DNA from: Sipunculus nudus
Taxonomy: Eukaryota > Annelida > Sipuncula > Golfingiida > Sipunculidae
Length of the DNA stretch: 64,000 bases
Reading direction: 5' to 3'
NCBI GenBank assembly: GCA_026874595.1
Contig: CM049309.1
Span: forward strand, 71,222,926 to 71,286,925
In this document: piece after piece, positions 10,289 to 19,713 of the stretch
How positions within the stretch are numbered: the first letter of the stretch is position 1
Layout: the number at the start of each line of letters is the position of its first letter
The notes under the pieces: generated by a model
Told to the model about the DNA's origin: nothing
Databases searched by the model: none
The model's input: the letters and a program-made list of their open reading frames with translations, nothing else
Translations under genes and position numbers: made by a program

Positions 10289-11171
10289 AGGGCTCACTTG
10301 AGCTTTACACCATTATAAACTTCATGATCCTTTGATATAATTAGTCCCCTGAAGCTTCTTCTGTAATGTATTTAAGTCTTCCAGGTGTGGTCACAAGGCC
10401 TGTGACATGAGAATTTTTTCAGCAGTGTAGAAAATGTCAGTATTTATTTGTAATTTTAAGTGGGCCATTCTAATATCAGACATCTGTTAACTAAAGGTAA
10501 TTCCTCAAACCTTTTATCAAACTTGACAAGAAAGCATCAATCCCTGACCACCTGCAGGCTGTTTCTTAATTTTGTTTATGAAAACATGTTCATAATGTGA
10601 GAGGCCTGCCAATGTAATCCAAACACATTCAGCAAGGACATCTTGTGGCAAGTCAGATGAACAAGAGTTTTGCAAAGGGCATTTTTCAACTAGTGACCTT
10701 TCAACTGAGGCACATGCAATCCACGACGTTACATTTTGTTTTCTGTTTGTCAGTATAAGCACATGTAGAGGGGCAGATCCAGGAATGAGGAGGGGTCCTA
10801 CCCAGGAATATTAAATGATAAAACCTAAAAAAAGTCCCATGGTCAGAAAAAAATTGTTGAAGGAACACAAAAAAGGTTGACACAGCTGTAATTAAGGGAG
10901 GTCTGGATCTCCCCCCCCCCCCCCCCCCACTTGACAAACTCATACATTACAGAGGCAGAAGTTTTCGTATAATAATTAAGGAATTTCCTACATTCCATTA
11001 TTTGCATATGAAGATTATTATACTAAGTAAGAAATATCATAAATTCTACAGAAAAGGTAGGGGAATAGCTACCTTTAAGGGACGTACAGTTTATCTTTAA
11101 TACAACAGTATTTCCTGATTTAGATTAAGATGAGATTCAACAGTCATACTAATTGAAGATTTAAAAGAGGC

Positions 11172-11250
<79 letters not shown>

Positions 11251-14200
11251 GACATTGTTATTTCATCTAAAGGGAGTAACTTAAATTCAACTTGATTGCA
11301 TAGGGGTTAATTTAGAGGTCCTTCAACATGTATCCATAAAATTCTTAAATTAACTATTGAATTATGAAAGTATAAAATGTTCATTTAAAACTCATAACAT
11401 ACCAATTCACAGGAAAAATGTAGATGTGTGTGTGCATGTTCATATTTGTATGTAAAAACTTTGCTATCATTATATTTTCAACTCTTGCAGGCCCGATTCT
11501 TCAGTGAAACAGATATTGATGGTAAGTTTTTACCTGAGCAAATGCAAAAATGTAATCCCAGTAGAAACCCTGCGGGGACAAATTATTCTTGTTTAGCAAT
11601 GTTAAATGGTACACTTTTAATGCAATCATGGAAAATACTTAAGTGAGGCAGAATCAGATTTAGAATGTTAAAAAAGGAGTTTATTGTTTGAATGCACTTA
11701 GTGACTTATACCCTTACCCTAAAATGGTCCACATCTCGTACATGGGGTTAAACTGTATAAAATTGGACAAATGATAAAAACCCTGCAAAAAGATATCCTC
11801 AGCCCTCCCTCCTTCATCCTCATCTGCTTTAAGTAAAGTACACAAGCAGCAGGAAAACAAACTTCTGATTCCATGAAAATGCTTATAATGGCATAGTATT
11901 TGCAAAAGAGCATGTAATAAAATCTTCAAAAGTGATTACTATAATGGAAAAATTATTTAAAAATTGTCCCGTTTAATAACCTTTTCTTATGATTTTTGTT
12001 ACTGGTAAGCTATGTACTGTTGCCAGTGTTAATTCATCAAGTGTAATATTTCAACTTTTAAAAGTATAGTAAATCTGTTCACTTTCAGTGAAATATAGTG
12101 AACCACACTTATGATTTTATATGTACAGCATATAGGAATAGCTGCTTTTTACTTAAGATATAGGGTATATTTATATATTTTACTTTGCACAGCATCTTCG
12201 GTGTTTTATTGAAATTTACAACAACAAAAAAAGGACAGAAATGTAATTTTTTTATTGAGATTATTCCCATGTGTACATTTGTTTTTTACAGAGTTCAAAG
12301 AGTGTTTCTACCTGTATGCCACAGACAAGCAGTATGTGACAAACACTGACCAGCTTGCCAGGATAATGCGTTCTGTAGGCTTCAGTCCAACCCTTCCAGA
12401 AATTGGCAGCTATTTCAACAAGCACAAAAAAGGTTTGATTTGTTGTATGCAGAAGCTAAAAGTATCATAAATTGGTAATGCGATTCATTTTGTATAGTGG
12501 TAAAACCAGCATTATATATAAAAAGTTGGATAAATATGTAATAATGGTGAGTTTTCACAAATTTGCAGGATGATACAATCCTTTTTATATATATTTGAAT
12601 AGCACCTGGTTTTAAATAATATGCCTCATGAGCCTAAAGGGGTGTTTCAATGTGTGCATATATACATCCATGTATATGCATTGAAAAATCACTCATATGA
12701 TTTTGTTACTGGGGTGCTTCCATGTGTCTGCCAGCGTATGTGCGTATATGCATCAAAATCACCACAGGAGCGATTGTCACGCATAGGGTCTGCGTGAACT
12801 CGGGGTTAAATGACATCACACCACCATCTTTTTGTGGAAGGCATGCTCAATCCACTGTACAAATAAATTAGTCTGCCAGTTGACACATATACACATATAT
12901 GCACACAAAGAAACACACCTTTATAAAAGTGTGTGACTGCCACACAGGTCCCAAAATTTTACACGATTATCAGGTCACATGTGATCTGGTCTAAAATATT
13001 TTATGTTGACCCCTGACCTATCCTCTCTCCAGTGCGTCCATCTGTGTGTCTGTTTTGACACATTAACTCACATATCCTCGGACTCATTTGACCAATCAGG
13101 AAAAAAAATTTTGCACAAATGTAGCTTTATAACATACATACAAAATGGTGGCGCCATCTGCGACCATTTTTGCACAGCCTCCATCTCTTCAGCTGCCTTT
13201 GGATAAAATCACTCATATCTCTACAGTGAGTGGACTTATCCACCTGAAATTTTGCATGTGTATTCATCCTGGATAGCTTTTTTGATTTAATGACAGGTGG
13301 CGCCACCTACATTCACATTTAGGCAGCAGACATACAGGCTCATATCTCAGGATTGGTTTTGGTGTATCCTCCCAAAATTTTGCATGTGTATAGATCTCAC
13401 ATATAGCTCTTTATCATACACAAAACTGGTTGCACCATCTGCAACCATTTCTGCACAGCGTGTGTCTGTCTTCCGTGGGATTAAATCACTGATATCTTGG
13501 CAGTGGTTTGACTTATCTGCCTAAAATTTTGCATGTATATACATCTTGGATAGCTTTCTCAATTTTGTGACAGGTGGCGCCACCTACTTTCACATTCAGG
13601 CTGCAGACATCCAGGCTTATATCTCAGGACTGGTTTTGACTTATCTGCCTAAATTTTTGCAATTGTATACAACTTTGATAACTTTCTGGATTTTGTGTCA
13701 GGTTGCTCCACCTACATACAATTTTTGGCTGCAGACATCCACACTTATATGCAACACACCTCTCTTTATTTCCCTTTGCCACTCATCCATGCCTCACTTC
13801 ACCCTTCCCACTCTGGTTTCAGTGGATACACGTAGTCGCTTGTCGACTACCCATATTCTAGTTATTTAAGCAGTCCAATATATGTGACTCAAGATAATAC
13901 ATATTTTTGAAGAGCTAAAAAAAACGGGCTAAAATAGTTGGAAATCCACAAATTACCTAGGTGTAATTATTGTCTCCCACTCCATTGATCTGGATTCATT
14001 GATTTGGGTTAGTCTCTCTGTCAGTCTGTCTGTCTGTCTCTCTGCCTGTCCATCAGGTTTATGTCCATGCAATAACTTTCCTAAATTTTATCTGATTTCA
14101 TTCAAATTTGGATCAGTGATTGCTTTCATGCATACCTCAGTTGGGATTGGTTTTGGAGTGTCTATCTGAAAAAAACTATTCTCTCTAGCTCAAAAACAAA

Positions 14201-15119
14201 ATTCTCAAATTTTGGTTAAATTTCTCAATGTTTTTTTATTTTTTTTTGTTCACCTACAGAAGTCTCCACATGTCATAGTTGAGTTTGTTCCTATTTCTCA
14301 ATGTGTTTCAGTTTTTATGTTTGCCTGCAGATGTCTCCACATGTCATAGTGCATCTGTACAAGTTTTCATGTGCCCTCAAGGTTTTCTTCACATGTAATA
14401 ATTTTGGTTGCTTATCAAGCATAAAAAGACAACAATAGCCCAAACAGAGAACATAATTCCACAAATTTGCATGTTTCGTATTGTATATAGTGATAAAAAG
14501 GGATTATTTTGTTTACAGGAGAGAAGATTGATTTTGCCACCTTCCTGGAGATCATGCATGAACATTCACAGATAGAAAAATGTCAGCAGGAGATCCTTAA
14601 TGCATTTAAAGCTCAGGACATCAAGGGGACAGGCCAGTTACCTGTTAATGATATTGTCAGCATGCTGCAGAGGTCCGGTGAAAAGCTGTCACAGCAAGAA
14701 AGTAAGTCTTAGCAATATGATTAATATGAATTAAGTATAATATTGGCAAAGAAAGAAAGGCAAACCAGATCATACATACACCTTGTAGAACTGTATTGTG
14801 CAATATATACTTCTACTTATAATATATAATCTGTAATATTATCATTTCCAATACCAGAAAGGAAGTTTGTCATGTCCTTTACCCATATCCAAAATGATGA
14901 TATTAAAGTTGTCAAGTGGTGATTAAAGAAAAATCTTATATACTTTATTGGTATAATTCTGTGTGTGTGTGTGTGTATATTTATATCAGGAATGACAAGT
15001 TTGTGTTATCTTATTTAATAGTTGACAGAGTGCTGAGAGAAGCCGGTTTGAAACAGGGAGGGATGGTGCGCTACAATGACTTTGTCAAGGTGCTTTTGAC
15101 GCCAGTCCCAGATTACTAG
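9818..15119 (+). CDS. CALML4: calmodulin-like protein 4 (CALML4-like), five coding exons
   Basis: Join 9818-9820, 11491-11521, 12292-12432, 14519-14701 and 15022-15119: 456 nt in phase, 151 residues, TAG stop. The protein starts MARFFSETDIDEFKECF and ends VLLTPVPDY, with calmodulin-style order: FKECFYLY (13-20), IDFATFLEIMH (62-72), EILNAFKA (83-90), SGEKLSQQEIDRVLREAG (111-128). Length and motifs fit the CALML4 family (about 153 residues in vertebrates). All four loops are degenerate: loop 1 lacks acidic ligands, loop 2 is shortened (KHKKGEKIDF), loop 3 keeps D92 but has K94 and T96, and loop 4 has G128, K130 and G132. Calcium binding is therefore unlikely. Vertebrate CALML4 is a light chain of class VII myosins in microvilli and stereocilia; a similar role here is inferred. 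An ATG-only first exon is also typical of calmodulin genes. Intron 3 contains transposon copies and has a weak donor. Confidence 0.85.
10911..10928. repeat. (C)18 homopolymer
   Basis: Eighteen consecutive C in intron 1. Mononucleotide G/C runs of 10-18 also occur at 7406, 24271, 31409, 49380, 59067, 60712 and 62500, an unusual abundance for AT-rich DNA. Confidence 0.9.
11171..11244. repeat. (TA)n microsatellite, intron 1
   Basis: About 70 bp of nearly pure TA followed by ACACAC. A self-complementary tract within the CALML4-like intron. Confidence 0.9.
11491..11521 (+). CDS. CALML4: CALML4-like coding exon 2
   Basis: Encodes ARFFSETDID plus the first base of Glu12. Acceptor CTCTTGCAG, donor GTAAGT. 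Confidence 0.85.
11522..12291 (+). other. CALML4-like intron 2
   Basis: Donor GTAAGT and acceptor TTTTTTACAG. Non-coding and AT-rich, with no mobile element recognised. Confidence 0.65.
12292..12432 (+). CDS. CALML4: CALML4-like coding exon 3
   Basis: Completes Glu12 and encodes residues 13-58, covering degenerate EF-hand 1 and the first helix of EF-hand 2 (SVGFSPTLPEIGSYFNKHKK). The donor used here, GTTTGA, is non-consensus after position 2. It is the only GT that keeps the downstream exon in frame with the family. Confidence 0.85.
12635..12925. mobile_element. palindromic TTAA-type MITE, copy 1 (degenerate)
   Basis: The left end TAAAGGGGTGTTTCAATGTG is the inverse of the right end AAACACACCTTTATA. 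The same element, better preserved, lies at 18042-18375. The middle contains the shared block TGCGTGAACTC and a tract like the copy-2 segment on clonal alignment by eye. It lies in intron 3 of the CALML4-like gene. Confidence 0.6.
12940..13862 (+). mobile_element. Helitron-like element, family A copy B, 5'-truncated
   Basis: Aligns by eye with family A from the block TCAGGTCACATGTGATCTGG (compare 5253-5275) to the 3' end: subterminal GTGGATAC (13822-13829), hairpin GTAGTCGCTTGTCGACTAC (13832-13850) and terminus CTAG (13858-13861). The 5' hairpin and about 110 bp are missing, and the element abuts the MITE that ends near 12925. Two core periods carry GGTGGCGCCACC near 13296 and 13573. It lies in intron 3 in the gene's orientation. 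Confidence 0.7.
14519..14701 (+). CDS. CALML4: CALML4-like coding exon 4
   Basis: Encodes the end of Gly59 to Glu119 and the first base of Ile120: EF-hand 2 exit helix IDFATFLEIMH, the linker, and degenerate EF-hand 3. Acceptor GTTTACAG, donor GTAAGT. This is the best-conserved stretch of the gene. Confidence 0.88.
15022..15119 (+). CDS. CALML4: CALML4-like coding exon 5 (terminal)
   Basis: Encodes the end of Ile120 to Tyr151 and TAG (15117-15119): DRVLREAGLKQGG, then MVRYNDFVKVLLTPVPDY. The Asp-Tyr C-terminus matches vertebrate CALML4. Acceptor TTTAATAG. Confidence 0.88.
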
Positions 15120-15810
15120 GCTGAGATTTACACTACAGAACTATAGGTTTTACTTTTATCATGATCATGTTCACAAATATGTAAATGTAGTTATGTTTAC
15201 TCAACATATTGGTACCAACTGCTTTTTAAAACATAATTTTCTGTTTTATGATGAACTTAATAGAAGCCATGGGCTGTTGTGAAAATATGGTCAGTTACAG
15301 TAATATTTCCAACATTCCCTGGTTGACTATAACAGTAACAATGCTGTGTCATATAATCTCCTTCTTTGTGATCCATCTTTCCTGGAGGTTTTGGCAGACA
15401 TTTTTTGTTATTTATAATGTCTAAAATGATACAATCTTGTTAAAATATGTGCTTTTGTATGTCTGTGATGAAATAATCCTCTGACTATGTAAATGTGGTT
15501 ATATATATATAAACTGGTTTATTTGGTCACAGTTGCTCGAATCCCTATTTGTGGTTGTGCTATTATTGAGAAATGGACGATACTGTGCGCAATGGATGAT
15601 ATGAGTGTAGAGAAGTGCCTTTTGCAGTAAGTACTTTGTACGGAGATAGCATGTACCACTATAGAGGTGTTGTATGCACCATTTCTTCCCATTTCCTCCT
15701 TGAAATAGGGATTCAAGTGACTGTGATTTGATAATAAAAATAATATTATTGAAATGATTCATAAAGTCTGATATTCATAGTTATAATTTTTGCTTTATTC
15801 TATAATAAAA
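15120..15810 (+). other. probable 3' UTR of the CALML4-like gene
   Basis: No coding frame. AATAAA occurs at 15733-15738 and 15804-15809, and again at 16665-16670, any of which could be the poly(A) signal. A palindromic insertion occupies 15527-15726, directly before the first signal. Confidence 0.45.
15527..15726. mobile_element. 200-bp MITE-like element with inverted ends
   Basis: The left end TCACAGTTGCTCGAATCCCT and the complement of the right end are alike for about 24 bp with few mismatches (both share GAATCCCTATTT). Flanks share only TTTG, so no target duplication is convincing. If the transcript runs to the AATAAA at 15733 the element could fold as a hairpin inside the 3' UTR. Confidence 0.5.
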
Positions 15811-18041
15811 ACACACATTTGTATGGTGCAATACATTAACTAACTTCATTCATTTTAACCACTCTTCAGGGTAATATCATCTGGTAGAACAGATCATAAA
15901 TGTAGCTCAGTGTTTTTACTTTCTATGTAATACTCATTACTATATTCAATTCTCACATTTCTATGTGGACCAGTTAGAATATGTGACCAGGTTTTTTATC
16001 CTAAAATGACCATTGGTCTGTTCAGGTTATGATTATATGGACTTCAGTTAGGATCCTTTACAAAATTCCTCATGTTTAGTAGAGACTTTATTTGATATAT
16101 CACCGAGTGTAATTATTACTAAAAATGATGGATACTGCTGTTATGTGATATTTAACAATTTTAATTATCAATGTCATGCAATGTCTTGTAAGAGAGGGAA
16201 GCTGTTATGTGTTGCTGATTTTGCATTGCCACTCTTTTCAGATATCTTTGTTTTAACCAAAGCTTACAATTTAACAGATTGCAAATATACATCACTTTTA
16301 TTTTAGTTTTAGTTTTTGCTGGAAGATGGCGTTAAAGTTTGCACCAGGACACAATCTGTGCCTGGTATAATACGTTTTCACTAAGAAACATTTTATTTGA
16401 ACATTTTAACTAGAATATCTGTAGTGAATCTGTTTTATGCCTTGTTTTGCTGTTAATGCATACATACTTTTTCTTTGGCATTAGACATACCGTTTGAATT
16501 GTTTCGACTCTTCACCATTCCATATTATACAATTCGAAGAGAAATGTACACATGATTATCATAAATTATTGCATGTAGGTAACTTCAGTACTACAGGCTT
16601 TAATTTATTATGTACATGTAAAATTATTACTTGATCATTGTTGGGTCAAGTCCCATTTTGTAATAATAAAAAAGAATACATGTGTTAATATTTTATTGTC
16701 TGTTATTGGTATTTTATATGACAACTTGCATTAGCTATAATTACAGATGGTAAAACTGTTGAAATTTAAATATTTTTAACAGCTTTGTCAGGTCCTCCTT
16801 TTTTGATAATTTACCGGTCGAGACAAAATACGTATAACTGCGCCAATCAGTAGGGATGTTACATTGCGCCAATAAAAAGGAAGGATTTAAAAATATGCGG
16901 CAAATCTTGAAGCGGTATGGAAAACACGAAATTTAATGATACTGATACTTTCATGAATAACAGTTTTGCATAATTTCAACATTTATGATTTCTCAGAAGG
17001 TAATTAGGCAAGAGCGGCAAAAAGCAATTATTATGAAAGACCGAAGACTTCGTTATCATTAACTAAGAACAAATTTAATCTAAAAAAATCTCCGTAGAAA
17101 ATTTTTTTCGGGGAGGGTTGGCTCTGAACACTTATATTTCGCATGTTTTGATTTCACCCTGTTCGTCATGTGATCAAAACCGGCTGCAAGGGATACCGTG
17201 ACCAAAATAAGAGCAGACGTTCCTGAGTTTATATGCGCAGGTGCAGGAACATTTTCCAATTGGATTATACATACATATATCTGGAAATGACTGACCATGC
17301 AGAGGCGGATTCAAGCTTATTCTACGTAAAGACATAAAAAAAAATATTTAAAAAAAATCACACTGAAAACAAAAAAGCCCGAATTTGCGTCTCACAGGAT
17401 TTTCTTCCTTACTTCTGCAGGTGATAGACTCATAGTTATGCATAGTCTAATGTTGTTCCCGGCACACTTGTTCACCCGGGTCAGGGTGTCGCGCCCACAC
17501 CTTTCTCAAGTCCCCTACCCGCCATTCTTGATGACTGGTCGTTTTTTCCTAAATGATTTAATATTTTCCATTTCCTTATAATCGATGAATGTATATATGC
17601 AAAGAAGTCATATTTGGTGAAAATTAAAGCTTAATTCTCAGAAAATCCAGGAAGGCGGGACACGAAGTAAAAAAACCGTATCGGCGTCTCTTCAATTTAT
17701 CGAGTTTTTACATTATACCGATGATGCTAATGTCTACCAGTGGTGACAAACACTGGAAGCTAGTTTTAGGAAATAATCGAATCATGACTGATCATCGGTT
17801 GACTTTTTTTTCTTTCTTCCAATCATCAAACCTGATTTAAAACCGATTCTAAACGCTGCTGCATAGTTAGTACCATCTCTAGTAAATTTCTCATTAATTT
17901 ACGGGTCTGTGCCAAATAAGTTCGGCCTTGTTTAGTCTATGACAAGTGGATATAGGACGGAGTGCGCAGTGGCAAGGACGAACAAGACTTATAAGAGATG
18001 GTTAATCAAAATGGCTCTTGAAAGTTCGTGGAACTGCTGTC
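15811..18041. other. intergenic region with CCAAT-like boxes
   Basis: No gene recognised. Near 16839 and 16866 the block TGCGCCAAT occurs twice (one extends to CCAATCAG), as in a promoter, but no downstream exon is evident. The remainder is AT-rich. Confidence 0.35.
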
Positions 18042-18375
18042 TTAAGAGGTGTTTCCATGTGCGCGTATATGTGCGTATATGCGTGAAAAAATAGGCATGT
18101 TTCCATGTGCGCGTATATGTGTGAACTGGCAGACGTATATATATGTACAGTGGATCGAGCAGGCCTTCCACAAACACACAATGCAGTGACGTCATTTTAC
18201 CCTGAATGCCTGAGTTCACGCAGACCCTATGCGCGAAAATCGCTTCTGTGGCTTCGATTTTCACGCATATACGCATATTCGCATGCACGCTGATGGACAC
18301 ATGGAAACACCCCAGTTCCAAAATCATATAAGAGATTATTCACTCATATACGCGCATATGGAAACACCCCTTTAA
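18042..18375. mobile_element. palindromic MITE with TTAA duplication, copy 2
   Basis: Flanked by TTAA at 18042-18045 and 18372-18375. The left end GAGGTGTTTCCATGTGCGCG and the complement of the right end GGGGTGTTTCCATATGCGCG match over about 28 bp. Inside is a second dyad of GAAAATCG/CGATTTTC around the centre near 18245, so the whole element can fold into nested stems. A TTAA target is used by piggyBac and Kolobok superfamilies; which one is not decidable here. Confidence 0.7.
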
Positions 18376-19713
18376 TATGTAAAGACAGTCTTCTACCAGA
18401 GGGTCAATGCGGTTTCCGTGCTGGTCTTTGTACAGTTGACATGATCTTTGCCGCTTGTGAACTCCAATAGAAATACCAAGAACAATGCCAGGACCTGTAC
18501 ACCACATCTGTGGACCTTTACAAAAGCATTCGAAACTGTCAGCCGTAACGGACTCTGGAAGATCACGATCAAGTTTGGATGTCCTGGCCGGTTTATCACC
18601 ATCATCCGCCAGTTTTACGATGACATGATGGTGCGCGTCCTCGATGATGGTGAGGCATCTTCCGACTTCCCAGTAAACAACAAACGTAAAACAAGCAGCG
18701 TTCTAGCTCCAACACTGTACAGCATGATGTTGTCTGCCATGCTAATTACTGCTTTTTACAAAGGTGATCCTGGAGTCGGTGTTAGATACCGCACGGATTG
18801 GAAGCTCCTCAACCGCAGAAGACTGAATGCCGTTAGGAAAATCAAGACAACCATCATCCAGTGGAATGTTCTTTGCTGACGACTGTGCCTTGAATGTATC
18901 TTCGGAATCAGACATGCAGCACAACATCTACCAGTTATCCGTTATGTGACAACTTAGTGCTTACCATCAGCATAAAGAAGACTGAAGTGATGCACCAGCT
19001 AGAGCAAAGCAACATGATGAATCCTACATCATGGTGCATGCATAGATCAAATCTGAAGGTGGTGGACAAATTTCACATATCTGGGCAGCACATTGTCAAA
19101 GACAGTAAACATAGATGAAGAGGTCAACAGCAGAGTAGCAAAACCAGCGTTACTTTTGTTAGACTCCGCTCAAACGTCTGGGAGCGTATCTATAGAGGCA
19201 TCCAATTTGAAAGATCCAGATCTACAAGGTAGTTCTCATCACTACCCTGCTGTATGGCTGCGAGATGTAGACTGTCTATGCAAGACTATGCAAGACATGC
19301 CAAACAACTGAACCACCTGCATGACCTGCCTCCGTCAGTTCCACACACTAAGGTCCAACATGTGCTAACCTCCCATCAATCTAAACCATCTTGCATCGAT
19401 CCCAGGTTCACTAAGCAGGTCACATTTGCTGCATGCCAGATCAAGACTCCTAAGACAGCTTTTGTATGGAGAACTAGTAGCTGGTAAAAGATCCATCGGA
19501 GGAGGCGCTACAAGGACAGTCTCAAAGCATCGGTGAAAAAAAAAACGACTAGTGGAGTCCAAGAGGAAAAATGAGGTTGCTACGCGAGGATGGCAACTAC
19601 CTCAACAGCAACCATCTGTCACATGTGTCCAGCATGTGGGGGGTTCTTCCGTGCCCGGATTGGCCTGACAGGTCATCTTCGGACATACAAACTTAGATTA
19701 TCTACAAAACCTT
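18376..19713 (+). pseudogene. broken LINE reverse transcriptase with C-terminal zinc-finger remnant
   Basis: Spread over several frames are, in order: an LPEGQCGFR-like start (from about 18395), FTKAFETVSRNGLWKITIKF (18511 on), VLAPTLYSMMLSAM, the catalytic FADD box with FFADDCALNVSS (18869-18904), KKTEVMHQ, VVDKF, and a C2H2-like finger CHMCPACGGFF...HLRTY (19618-19692). This is the non-LTR reverse transcriptase order. Frame breaks near 18480, 18840-18870, 18950 and later, and internal deletions, make it dead. It starts directly after the MITE at 18375, so its 5' part was lost or displaced. The clade is uncertain (RTE/Jockey-like). Confidence 0.8.

Larger units (their letters stand above)
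9821..11490 (+). other. CALML4-like intron 1
   Basis: Donor GTGAGT and acceptor CTCTTGCAG. It contains (TA)n runs near 10258-10279 and 11171-11244 and an 18-base C run at 10911-10928. No open coding segment in it is credible. Confidence 0.65.
12433..14518 (+). other. CALML4-like intron 3 with nested repeats
   Basis: Donor GTTTGA, acceptor GTTTACAG. Holds a MITE (12635-12925) and a truncated Helitron-like element (12940-13862). The tail 13990-14400 holds a CTGTCTGTCTGTCTC tract and a direct duplication around CAGAAGTCTCCACATGTCATAG (14260 and 14330 regions). Confidence 0.6.

Noticed and set aside
14260-14360. Direct duplication in intron 3 as an exon duplication
   Set aside because: The duplicated block is non-coding and has no splice sites.
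15532-15545. tRNA B-box-like TGCTCGAATCCC
   Set aside because: No A box at the right distance and no cloverleaf; the motif is part of the inverted end of a MITE-like element.
18448-18879. 143-codon frame as a functional gene
   Set aside because: It is part of a frame-broken LINE reverse transcriptase.
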